DNA of 64,000 bases from Bacteroides sp. (GTDB lineage: Bacteria; Bacteroidota; Bacteroidia; Bacteroidales; Muribaculaceae). The DNA lies in the NCBI GenBank assembly GCA_023663525.1, contig JAMPHF010000003.1, forward strand, positions 96,533 to 160,532, in the 5' to 3' direction. Shown here piece by piece: positions 52,228 through 60,101 of this stretch. Under the pieces are notes generated by a model. It had not been told where the DNA came from, did not search any database, and worked only from the letters and a program-made list of their open reading frames with translations. The stretch's first letter is position 1, and the number at the start of each line of letters is the position of its first letter. Position numbers and translations under genes: made by a program.

Positions 52228-52983
52228 TTAAAATGCGTTGACAATGCCCATGAAGGAAGCGGCATCGAGCGATGCGCCACCGATGAGACCGCCGTCAACG
52301 TCAGGTTTAGCGAAAAGCTGTGCTGCGTTTGAGGGCTTGCAGCTACCGCCGTAGAGGATTGAAGTGTTGTCTGCTACTTCTGCACCATACTTGTCGGCAA
52401 TGGTCTTGCGGATGAAAGCATGGATTTCCTGAGCCTGGTCGTCAGTTGCTGTCTTGCCGGTTCCGATAGCCCATACGGGTTCGTAGGCCACGATGATCTT
52501 ACCGAATTCAGCGGCATCGAGGTTGAAAAGACCTTCCTCAAGCTGAGCTTTGACAACCTCGAAGTAGCTGCCGTCCTCACGCTGTTCGAGGACTTCACCT
52601 ATACAGAATATAGGGGTGAGGTTATTGTCAAGTGCAAGACGGACCTTCTCGCGGAGAGTTTCGGAAGTCTCGTTGTAGTACTGACGGCGTTCGGAGTGAC
52701 CGAGGATCACGTAGGTGGCACCTGTTGAAGCAACCATGGGAGCGGAAACTTCGCCGGTGTATGCGCCTGAACGGTGGTCTGCACAATTCTCTGCACCGAG
52801 ACCGAGTTTATTCTTATTGATTACATTGTTGATTGAAGCAAGGTGTGTGAAAGGTACACAGATTACCACATCGCATTTGGGGTTTGCACCTTCGAGGGCT
52901 GCATTCACTTCCTCTGCGAGTTTGATGCCTTCGGGCAGGGTGGTGTTCATCTTCCAGTTGCCTGCTACGATGTTCTTTCTCAT
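52228..52983 (-). CDS. tpiA: Triosephosphate isomerase
   Basis: Interconverts dihydroxyacetone phosphate and glyceraldehyde 3-phosphate in glycolysis. The 251-residue TIM barrel has the N-terminal GNWKMN with the catalytic lysine, the histidine in [11 protein letters not shown], the catalytic glutamate in [14 protein letters not shown] and the phosphate-binding [11 protein letters not shown] and GLIGGASL. Strong, biased codon use fits high expression. Confidence 0.98.
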   Translation of the reverse strand: MRKNIVAGNWKMNTTLPEGIKLAEEVNAALEGANPKCDVVICVPFTHLASINNVINKNKLGLGAENCADHRSGAYTGEVSAPMVASTGATYVILGHSERRQYYNETSETLREKVRLALDNNLTPIFCIGEVLEQREDGSYFEVVKAQLEEGLFNLDAAEFGKIIVAYEPVWAIGTGKTATDDQAQEIHAFIRKTIADKYGAEVADNTSILYGGSCKPSNAAQLFAKPDVDGGLIGGASLDAASFMGIVNAF

Positions 52984-53022
52984 TTTTTACCTTATAATTA
53001 AAGTGGTTTTGAAAATTCGCTG

Positions 53023-53031
53023 ACAAAATTA
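53023..53031 (-). promoter_or_regulatory. Promoter -7 box for tpiA
   Basis: TAATTTTGT on the minus strand, 40 bp before the start. Confidence 0.6.
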
Positions 53032-53122
53032 GCAAATTCTTCTGAATTATTCAACTAACGGTCGCATATTACCGTGGCAAGAGCGACTTTTCTGAATATT
53101 TGGAATATTAAGCGATTATAAG

Positions 53123-53131
53123 TAATTTTGC
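53123..53131 (+). promoter_or_regulatory. Promoter -7 box for the 125-residue gene
   Basis: TAATTTTGC, perfect match, 20 bp before the ATG at 53151. Confidence 0.65.
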
Positions 53132-53150
53132 AGGGTCAAACAAAAACACC

Positions 53151-53528
53151 ATGGAACAAGATCTCAAAAAGCGTCTCTCCAAGGACCCCGATGGCCTTCT
53201 TACATACGAATACATAGCGAATCATATCGGGTCATGCGACGATATTATGGATGAGCTGGTTGACAACATGATTCTGGTCGATCCCACCGGTCAGTTCATT
53301 GTCTCGGCAGCCCGTTATCTCTATGCCATTGACAGCGAAACATACGCCGAGGCAATCTCTCGCCTGATTTCTTCAGCCATCGAGAGAGACCGCGAACGTC
53401 GCTATCTTCCCGATCTTGTGACGGCTATCTGGGGTGCTGATTATGCTGACCATGCCGATGAATTGGCTGCCTCCGATGATAATTTCCGCCGTATATACAA
53501 GCGCATCACTCCTGCCCCAGGAATCTGA
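53151..53528 (+). CDS. Helical cytoplasmic protein, unknown
   Basis: A 125-residue protein starting MEQDLKKRLSKDPDGLLTYE, acidic and predicted all-helical, with no signal peptide. No domain is recognised. It is preceded by a perfect promoter box and a short leader, which supports its reality. Its 3' end overlaps the convergent glycosyltransferase stop by 23 bp, so there is no room for a separate terminator. Confidence 0.75.
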   Translation: MEQDLKKRLSKDPDGLLTYEYIANHIGSCDDIMDELVDNMILVDPTGQFIVSAARYLYAIDSETYAEAISRLISSAIERDRERRYLPDLVTAIWGADYADHADELAASDDNFRRIYKRITPAPGI

Positions 53529-54636
53529 CATAAAAGTCCTTCATCTTTTCAGCGAGAACGTCATCGGTGAAATTGGCTGCATGTCGCTGCCCCTCACTGA
53601 TGAGATTTTCGCGCAGTATTCCGTCGGTCAAAACTTTGTCCATCGCATTGGCTACCTCCTCGGTGTCGAATGGATTGCAATAGACCGCGCCGTTTCCTCC
53701 GGCTTCTTCCAGACAGGAGCCGGTGGCTGCGATGACGGGGATGCCTGAGAACAGCCCTTCAAGCACGGGAATGCCGAATCCCTCGAAGTATGATAGGTAT
53801 ATGGCAAGCCGACTGCCCTGATACAGGGCGGGAAGATGCACGAGTGGGACTCCGTTGATGATTTTCACTCTGTCGGCAAGCCCGAGGGCTGATATTTCCT
53901 TTTCAATCTTTTTTTGAAGTGAGGTTTTTTTACTGATGATCACGAGTGGGACATCGGTCTTAGTCTTTGTCAATGCCTCGATGATTGTCTTGTGGTTCTT
54001 GCGGTGTTCGATTGTGCCGACGCTTATCATGTATTCATCCGGCAGACTGTAGAGCTTTTTCACTTCCGCTATGCGTGAGGCAGACAGTTTCTGTTTGAAC
54101 ACCTCGTGACATCCTTGATATAGAACTTCAATCTTTTCAGGTGCGATGCCGTAGAAATCGACAATGTCATTCTTGGTCTGTTGGCTGACAGCTATTATGC
54201 GGTCTGCTTTACGGCAGGCATAGCGCGTCTTTATGGTCAGAAGTTTTCTCGAAAGCCAATCGTAGGTCTGCGGATAACGCAGGAATATCAGGTCGTGGAT
54301 GGTGACCACGGTCGGACATCCGGCTTTGGCAATACCGAACGGAAGTTCATTGCTCAGACCGTGGAACAGATCTATTCCGGAGGCCTTGATGTCTTTCACC
54401 ATCGAAAAATTCCTCCAATAGTTTTTCACAACCGGCGATGATGAGTTGGAATAGATGAATTCGATGTTCTCGCTCGGGTCGAGACCTGCAAGACACTTGT
54501 CTTTGCCTCTGTCCGGAGCGAAAAGCACACACTTGTAATCATCGTCGTTTGACAGTAGATTGACCACTCCACGGCTGTAATTGCCTATGCCGGTGAGGTT
54601 GGAGACGATTTTTTTTGCATCAAAACCAATGCGCAT
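53506..54636 (-). CDS. GT4-family glycosyltransferase
   Basis: A 376-residue GT-B enzyme that transfers a sugar from a nucleotide-sugar donor, likely for surface polysaccharide or O-antigen. The N-terminal domain begins MRIGFDAKKIVSNLTGIGNY and includes VTIHDLIFLRYP and DRIIAVSQQTKNDIVDFYG; the C-terminal GT1/GT4 domain has SVGTIEHRKNHKTIIEAL and the acidic motif SYFEGFGIPVLEGL. Donor and acceptor are unknown. A perfect -7 box lies 25 bp upstream. Confidence 0.93.
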   Translation of the reverse strand: MRIGFDAKKIVSNLTGIGNYSRGVVNLLSNDDDYKCVLFAPDRGKDKCLAGLDPSENIEFIYSNSSSPVVKNYWRNFSMVKDIKASGIDLFHGLSNELPFGIAKAGCPTVVTIHDLIFLRYPQTYDWLSRKLLTIKTRYACRKADRIIAVSQQTKNDIVDFYGIAPEKIEVLYQGCHEVFKQKLSASRIAEVKKLYSLPDEYMISVGTIEHRKNHKTIIEALTKTKTDVPLVIISKKTSLQKKIEKEISALGLADRVKIINGVPLVHLPALYQGSRLAIYLSYFEGFGIPVLEGLFSGIPVIAATGSCLEEAGGNGAVYCNPFDTEEVANAMDKVLTDGILRENLISEGQRHAANFTDDVLAEKMKDFYVRFLGQE

Positions 54637-54660
54637 GACCTTTATTTTTTGAAATCCGAT

Positions 54661-54669
54661 GCAAAATTA
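54661..54669 (-). promoter_or_regulatory. Promoter -7 box for the glycosyltransferase
   Basis: TAATTTTGC on the minus strand, perfect match, 25 bp before the start. Confidence 0.65.
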
Positions 54670-54734
54670 GCAATATATTTTCAAAATGGCGGGATGCACG
54701 CCGGTTAATCGTCTTGCAGTCGGGGAATATCCGG

Positions 54735-56102
54735 CTATGCTTTTGCCGGGGTCGGTTGTCCGCCGTCGGGTGTGGCGTCGGGAGCGGGCTGAGTCGGCGG
54801 CTCGACCTGTTTCATTGTGATTGGTGTCGTCAGTCTTATTGTCGTGACATCCGTGCCTGACGGGTCGTTGAACAATCGCAGTCCGAAATCGGACACTGTG
54901 ACGGCTATATGCTCGAAGAGGTCGCTCTGGATAGCCTCGTAGGCTGTCCATTTTGTCGTGTCGGTGAAGCACCATATCTGCAATGGCATTCCTTCGCCGG
55001 TCGGAGTCATGGTGCGCACGAGAATCTGCTCGTCGTTACGTATGGCGGGATTGTTGAGGAGCCATTGACACATGTATGCCCTGAAAAGTCCGAGGTTTGT
55101 TTTGTCTGTACCGTTGACTGTCGCCAGTCCCGGGTCGAAATCGGGATGACCGAGGCTTTCCAGCTTCTTGAGGTATGGTTTTATGATCGGATATTTTTCG
55201 GATATTGAGCTTATCATCTCAGGCGTTGTCGGCACGATTGTGTCGGTGTCAATGATGACGGCGCGCGCAATCTGTCGGCAGCCGCTTGCCTGCATCCCGC
55301 GCCAGTTTTGAAACGATGATGAGATGAGTGTGTAGGGCGGGAGGGTGACGATTGTATTATCCCAATTCTGTACTTTCACTACCGTCAGCGAGACATCAAT
55401 AACGATTCCGTTGGCGATGGTTGAGGGGACTACAATCCAGTCACCGACACGAAGCATGTCGTTTTGCGAAAGTTGTAGCCCTGCCACGAGTCCGAGTATG
55501 CTGTCCTTGAACACCAACATCAGCACGGCTGCAAATGCGCCAAGTCCGGTTAGGAGATTCACAGGCGACTTGTCAACGAGGATTGAGATGCAGATTATTA
55601 TAGCAATGAACCATATTATGCCTAAGACGGTGTCAAGGATGCCGCGTAGTGGCAAGTTCTTGCTGTTACGTGTCTCGTCGAAACGATGCCAGATGAAACT
55701 TGTCACCGTGCAGATGGCCCGGCAGATGACAATGGTGGTATAGACGAGCAAAAGTTTGAGGACGACTGCTCTCAGCATGTTATCCTCTGTAAAGGCAAAC
55801 GGAAGAAGTGCAAGCAGTACTAGCGGAGGGATGATATGGCTGCAGTGACCGAGAACATGCTGGTCAAGGAGTTCATGACCGACTTCACTGTTGTGAAGAA
55901 TCATGATTTTGCGCATGACGTAAAGCACAAGAGCCTTTATCGCCCATCCGAGTGACAGTGCGATGCACACTATTATGGCAACATAGATGACTTCCTCAAT
56001 CGTCTGACTTTTCTCAAGTCCTATCAGGTCGAGTAGACGGTGTATGTGGACGAGTAGCCACTGTGCAACCTTGTTTGATGGAATTAAAGCATGTAGAAGC
56101 AT
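54735..56102 (-). CDS. MscS-family mechanosensitive ion channel
   Basis: A 455-residue membrane protein with five or so N-terminal helices, the MscS pore helix and beta domain (GLGAFAAVLMLVFKDSILGL, GDWIVVPSTIANGIVIDVSL, QNWDNTIVTLPPYTLISSSF), and a C-terminal soluble region ending in a Pro/Thr-rich tail. It should open under membrane tension to release osmolytes. Longer than E. coli MscS (286) because of extra N-terminal helices, like YbdG-type channels. Confidence 0.9.
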   Translation of the reverse strand: MLLHALIPSNKVAQWLLVHIHRLLDLIGLEKSQTIEEVIYVAIIVCIALSLGWAIKALVLYVMRKIMILHNSEVGHELLDQHVLGHCSHIIPPLVLLALLPFAFTEDNMLRAVVLKLLLVYTTIVICRAICTVTSFIWHRFDETRNSKNLPLRGILDTVLGIIWFIAIIICISILVDKSPVNLLTGLGAFAAVLMLVFKDSILGLVAGLQLSQNDMLRVGDWIVVPSTIANGIVIDVSLTVVKVQNWDNTIVTLPPYTLISSSFQNWRGMQASGCRQIARAVIIDTDTIVPTTPEMISSISEKYPIIKPYLKKLESLGHPDFDPGLATVNGTDKTNLGLFRAYMCQWLLNNPAIRNDEQILVRTMTPTGEGMPLQIWCFTDTTKWTAYEAIQSDLFEHIAVTVSDFGLRLFNDPSGTDVTTIRLTTPITMKQVEPPTQPAPDATPDGGQPTPAKA

Positions 56103-56222
56103 AATTGAAACGTTGAGGTTGAAACCGGGTTCTGTTGATGGCAGATCCTGTAGATAATATAATAGGTGGGCGACCGCTATGAGTCGTGCTTTGTAAATTT
56201 AACGTTTTAATTCGTGTGGTTG

Positions 56223-56254
56223 TTTGTTCATTTGTCCAAAGCATGTTAATTTTG
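56223..56254 (+). promoter_or_regulatory. Complete promoter TTTG-N20-TAATTTTG, near-leaderless
   Basis: TTTG at 56223-56226 and TAATTTTG at 56247-56254. The predicted RNA start (about 56258) is two bases from the ATG at 56260. Confidence 0.7.
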
Positions 56255-56259
56255 TCGTC

Positions 56260-56760
56260 ATGATGAGTGTGGTGACGATATATCAATTGTCTTTTGTCAT
56301 GTTGGCGGTTCTCGACAGCGTGGAGTTTTACGTCATAGCTGCTGTTATAGCCGCAGCGGTCGTCGCTTTTTCGGCTAAAGGACGCGACACGGGTCCTGTC
56401 AGGCAATATTTGCTTCCCGGTGTGCTCTCGCTTTCGGAAGAGAGCGACATCCCGTCGATCGAGTTGACTTGTTGCGATGACGGGTCGGTGATCCTGCATC
56501 GCAGGGGGCTTGTGGGGATGGCTCTTTCGGGGGCGGTGAGCCTTGCGGTGAATGTCAAGGGATTTGATGTCGAGATCAAGGAACGTGTGGTCGCCGGGAA
56601 GCCCGGCGATGTCGATGTGGTTGACACAGCGAGCTTCATCCTCGACTTCATGGGGGCTGAACGCTATTTCATCAGCTATACGGCTGAGGATGCCGGTCTG
56701 TTCGCTGCAATCACCCTCCACAATCGTCCGGGCATACGTGTGGTGAAACAGATGCAGTAA
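56260..56760 (+). CDS. Small membrane-anchored protein, unknown
   Basis: A 166-residue protein: an N-terminal membrane segment (about 17-38, SVEFYVIAAVIAAAVVAFSA), then a soluble domain of alternating strands (IPSIELTCCDDGSVILHRRG, AVSLAVNVKGFDVEIKERVV, AERYFISYTAEDAGLFAAIT). No family is recognised. The promoter just upstream gives either a near-leaderless message from 56260 or a 40-nt leader if the ATG at 56299 is used; a longer frame from 56224 overlaps the promoter and is rejected. Confidence 0.7.
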   Translation: MMSVVTIYQLSFVMLAVLDSVEFYVIAAVIAAAVVAFSAKGRDTGPVRQYLLPGVLSLSEESDIPSIELTCCDDGSVILHRRGLVGMALSGAVSLAVNVKGFDVEIKERVVAGKPGDVDVVDTASFILDFMGAERYFISYTAEDAGLFAAITLHNRPGIRVVKQMQ

Positions 56761-56807
56761 AAGCATAATTCACGGGTAAAGTCACTGATATTTACGAAAA
56801 ATAGTTG

Positions 56808-56816
56808 TAACTTTGC
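56808..56816 (+). promoter_or_regulatory. Promoter -7 box for typA
   Basis: TAACTTTGC, perfect match. It excludes an in-frame ATG at 56813 and fixes the start at 56837. Confidence 0.7.
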
Positions 56817-56836
56817 AGCCGAAAATTCAAAGGACA

Positions 56837-58636
56837 ATGCAGAAGATTAGAAATATTGCCATTATTGCCCACGTGGATCATGGCAAAACAACCCTCGTTG
56901 ACAAAATGCTCCTGGCCGGAAAACTTTTCCGTGACAATCAATCGACAGGCGAACTTATACTTGATAACAATGACCTTGAGCGTGAGCGAGGCATAACAAT
57001 CCTTTCCAAAAACGTATCAATAAACTACAACGGTTACAAAATAAATATCATTGACACTCCGGGACACGCTGACTTCGGTGGCGAGGTGGAGCGTGTATTG
57101 AACATGGCCGATGGCTGTCTACTTCTTGTGGATGCTTTTGAAGGCCCGATGCCTCAGACGCGTTTCGTGCTTCAGAAGGCCATACAGATGGGATTGAAAC
57201 CGGTGGTGGTCATCAATAAGGTTGACAAACCGAATTGCCGCCCTGACGAGGTCCAGGAGATGGTGTTTGATCTCATGTGTAATCTCGATGCCACCGAGGA
57301 TCAGCTTGATTTCCCGACAATCTACGGCTCGGCCAAGCAGGGATGGATGAGCACTGACTATAATCAGCCCACTGACAATATCACGGCTGTGCTTGACGCC
57401 ATAATAAAATACATCCCCGAACCAGAGGTGCTTGAGGGCGATGCCCAGATGCTCATCACGTCGCTTGACTTCAGCAGCTATGTCGGGCGTATCGCAATCG
57501 GTCGTGTGCATCGCGGTGAACTCCGTGAGGGCATGGAGATTGCGCTGTGCAAGAAGGATGGCTCTGTCGTGCGTCAGCGTATCAAGGAGCTTCACACATT
57601 CGAGGGCATGGGGCGCAAGAAGGTTGAGTCTGTGAAAAGTGGCGACATCTGTGCTCTCGTCGGAATCGAGGGATTCGAGATTGGCGACACGGTTGCTGAT
57701 GTCAACAATCCCGAACCGCTTCCGCGTATAGCCATCGATGAGCCTACAATGTCAATGACTTTCACCATCAACGACAGTCCGTTCTTCGGTAAGGATGGTA
57801 AATACGTCACATCACGCCACATCCATGATCGTCTCATGAAAGAACTTGACCGTAATCTTGCCCTTCGTGTCAAAAAGGCCGATCATGAGGACACATGGAC
57901 AGTGTTCGGTCGAGGTGTGCTTCACCTTTCTGTCCTCATCGAGACCATGCGCCGTGAGGGATTTGAGCTTCAGGTAGGTCAGCCGCAGGTAATCATCAAG
58001 GAGATTGACGGACAGAAATGCGAGCCGGTGGAAATGCTGACAATTAATGTCCCGGAAGAATATTCATCTAAAATCATCGACATGGTGACCCGCAGAAAAG
58101 GCGAGATGGCTTCAATGATGACGCAGAATGACCGTCTGCACATTGAATTCCTTATTCCGTCACGCGGTATCATCGGTTTGCGCAACAATGTCCTTACAGC
58201 CTCAGCCGGTGAGGCCATCATGGCACACCGTTTCCATGAGTATCAGCCGTGGAAAGGGGAGATTGAGCGTCGCACCAACGGTTCGCTTATAGCGATGGAG
58301 GGTGGCACGGCATATGCCTACGCTATTGACAAACTCCAGGATCGCGGTCGCTTCTTCATTTTCCCGCAGGAGGAAGTCTATGCCGGTCAGGTTGTCGGCG
58401 AGAATGCCAAGGACAATGATATTGTGGTCAATGTCACCAAATCGAAGAAACTCACCAATATGCGTGCAAGCGGTGCGGACGACAAGGCCCGGATCATCCC
58501 GCCTGTGGTGTTCTCTCTTGAGGAGGCTCTCGAATATATCAAGGAGGATGAGTATGTGGAAGTGACTCCCCACCATCTTCGCCTGCGCAAGATTATCCTT
58601 GATGAAATTGAGCGCAAACGTGCCAATAAGTCCTGA
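56837..58636 (+). CDS. typA: Ribosome-associated GTPase BipA/TypA
   Basis: A 599-residue translational GTPase of the EF-G family that assists 50S assembly and stress adaptation. Seen: the P-loop [14 protein letters not shown] (9-22), switch I region with [37 protein letters not shown], then domain II, and the BipA-specific C-terminal domain. Length and order match the family. Strong biased codons. It ends in an excellent terminator. Confidence 0.97.
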   Translation: MQKIRNIAIIAHVDHGKTTLVDKMLLAGKLFRDNQSTGELILDNNDLERERGITILSKNVSINYNGYKINIIDTPGHADFGGEVERVLNMADGCLLLVDAFEGPMPQTRFVLQKAIQMGLKPVVVINKVDKPNCRPDEVQEMVFDLMCNLDATEDQLDFPTIYGSAKQGWMSTDYNQPTDNITAVLDAIIKYIPEPEVLEGDAQMLITSLDFSSYVGRIAIGRVHRGELREGMEIALCKKDGSVVRQRIKELHTFEGMGRKKVESVKSGDICALVGIEGFEIGDTVADVNNPEPLPRIAIDEPTMSMTFTINDSPFFGKDGKYVTSRHIHDRLMKELDRNLALRVKKADHEDTWTVFGRGVLHLSVLIETMRREGFELQVGQPQVIIKEIDGQKCEPVEMLTINVPEEYSSKIIDMVTRRKGEMASMMTQNDRLHIEFLIPSRGIIGLRNNVLTASAGEAIMAHRFHEYQPWKGEIERRTNGSLIAMEGGTAYAYAIDKLQDRGRFFIFPQEEVYAGQVVGENAKDNDIVVNVTKSKKLTNMRASGADDKARIIPPVVFSLEEALEYIKEDEYVEVTPHHLRLRKIILDEIERKRANKS

Positions 58637-58672
58637 TTCCGGTAGGATATAATAGCTTTATAAAATAAGGAG

Positions 58673-58740
58673 AAAAATCAAGAGACATGAGCGGTCGGTA
58701 TTGTCCGAGGTTCATGTCTCTTGATTTTTTGTTGAAATTT
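58673..58740. terminator. typA terminator
   Basis: 18-bp perfect inverted repeat (AAAAATCAAGAGACATGA and its complement) followed by a run of T; it can also serve the convergent gene at 58756. Confidence 0.9.
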
Positions 58741-58755
58741 AAATCAGGTTTGTTG

Positions 58756-59133
58756 TCAAAGCCATAAACTGATTATCGTCTGTTTTATAGCGTAAAACAC
58801 ATTGTGATTGTATATATCCATAACAAACAAGAAAAGAAGAATGGCAATAATGATGCTGCAAAGTGCATTGCTGATATTCTTTTTGTCGGATTTCTTTATG
58901 GCGGCATAGAGGTTGAGAATCATGCTTATTGCAACAAACAGCAATACCGCTCCATTCAGCAACCAAAATGTGACATCTCTGATTGTGCTTCGTTCCACAA
59001 CACCATCATGAGGTGTTGCCGTTACTGTGAGATAGATCGTAATACCGATAAGGAATATCCATCGAAGGGTATTCCGGTTCCTATCGTTTATGTGCTTATG
59101 GTATACGTCCTTAATTGTGGAAATTTTCATCAT
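58756..59133 (-). CDS. Small three-helix membrane protein, unknown
   Basis: A 125-residue protein with three hydrophobic segments (about 25-42, TLRWIFLIGITIYLTVTA; 56-77, LLNGAVLLFVAISMILNLYA; 86-104, NALCSIIIAILLFLFVMDIY). AAGGA stands directly before the paired ATG codons (59133 or 59130). Base composition is A+T-rich compared with neighbours. No family recognised; convergent with typA, downstream of the zeta-toxin pair but separated by a terminator. Confidence 0.65.
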   Translation of the reverse strand: MMKISTIKDVYHKHINDRNRNTLRWIFLIGITIYLTVTATPHDGVVERSTIRDVTFWLLNGAVLLFVAISMILNLYAAIKKSDKKNISNALCSIIIAILLFLFVMDIYNHNVFYAIKQTIISLWL

Positions 59134-59204
59134 TCCTTGTAGATATAAACTTGGGTATTAAGAGGCTTCAAGGTCTAATCATTGCGCTGAAGTATTGATA
59201 GAGA

Positions 59205-59248
59205 GAAAGAGGCATTACGGATACGGGGACCAACGAATGCCTCTTTTC
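59205..59248 (-). terminator. Terminator of the zeta-toxin pair
   Basis: Inverted repeat GAAAGAGGCATT / AATGCCTCTTTTC (one bulge) just after the partner gene stop. Confidence 0.7.
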
Positions 59249-59271
59249 AATCTGTGAGTCTTTTTGATTGC

Positions 59272-59472
59272 TCACAGGCTTTGGGCGGCGACTTCAGATA
59301 AGAATTTGTCAAGTGCTTCCTTGGCGGTCATCTTATAGATTGAGCCGTCCTCATGTGCATAGACAACCGACTGCCCCTTGACAATTTTGTCAAGCAGGCA
59401 TTTTTCAACGGCAATCTCCATGCCACGTGCGAGTTTTTCAGAAATATTGTCAGTCAATTTGGTATTCTCCAT
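59272..59472 (-). CDS. Small partner protein of the zeta toxin (putative antitoxin)
   Basis: A 66-residue acidic, helical protein (MENTKLTDNISEKLARGMEI ... MTAKEALDKFLSEVAAQSL). It has no DNA-binding motif that I can see. It overlaps the zeta-toxin 3' end by 23 bp and is the only partner, so it is a candidate antitoxin, unlike classical epsilon in sequence and in following rather than preceding the toxin. An ATG at 59490 would add six residues. Confidence 0.65.
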   Translation of the reverse strand: MENTKLTDNISEKLARGMEIAVEKCLLDKIVKGQSVVYAHEDGSIYKMTAKEALDKFLSEVAAQSL

Positions 59473-60025
59473 CGTTTTTAATTCGGTCATACAATTCAGG
59501 TGCTAAAGTCAGAGTGTCGTTCGCTACGACTTGTGGACGGCATCGCGTGTTGTCGATGATTGTCCAACTATCGACAATCGGCATAAAAAGGTTAAACAGA
59601 TTATTGATTCCATGGTGATACCGGCGTATGATGACATCCGTCGGTATGTTATGCCCTCCTTCGCTTACCCTTTGCGCCACTCGCTTGATGGCGAGCTGGG
59701 GCGACGAGAGCCAGATGTAGAGTAAATGTACAAGATACCCGAACTTATGGGCCTTGTTGACCAGTGCATGGTAGCTTCGTGTGGCAAGAGTTGTCTCGAT
59801 GGCAAACGTTATGCCATTGTGAAGCAATTCTTCGATGCGGTTAAGCATGATGCGCCCCGCTTCAAAGGAGACACTTTCCGGATGGAAAGGAGAAAGTCCT
59901 TTGGCAATTTCATCGGCATTGACAAACTGCTGGCAGTCAAGAACGTCCGGTAATATTGTAAAGGAGGCGGTGGTTTTGCCGGCTCCGTTACAACCTGCGA
60001 TGATGTATAAACTGGGCGATTTCAT
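59450..60025 (-). CDS. Zeta-toxin-family P-loop kinase
   Basis: A 191-residue protein with the Walker A motif AGCNGAGKTTASF (10-22) and the zeta fold. Seen further: FVNADEIAKGLSPFHPES with the substrate-site aspartate, GITFAIETTLATRSYH and VAQRVSEGGHNIPTDVIIRR with basic residues that hold phosphate. Zeta toxins phosphorylate UDP-N-acetylglucosamine and block wall synthesis; members of this branch have also been seen as general nucleotide kinases. It sits just downstream of murF-alr, itself a peptidoglycan gene, on the same strand (gap 76 bp). Confidence 0.88.
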   Translation of the reverse strand: MKSPSLYIIAGCNGAGKTTASFTILPDVLDCQQFVNADEIAKGLSPFHPESVSFEAGRIMLNRIEELLHNGITFAIETTLATRSYHALVNKAHKFGYLVHLLYIWLSSPQLAIKRVAQRVSEGGHNIPTDVIIRRYHHGINNLFNLFMPIVDSWTIIDNTRCRPQVVANDTLTLAPELYDRIKNDGEYQID

Positions 60026-60101
60026 AATAGAGATAATTTATGGTCAGTGGCGGGGACTGACTTGATGTGGGGTTTAATTATGTGGATTTTTTAGGATTCA
60101 T

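Noticed and set aside
56014..56766. 250-residue minus-strand frame spanning the MscS start and the next gene
   Set aside because: It runs through two supported genes and the promoter between them, with His/Arg/Thr-rich composition typical of antisense frames.
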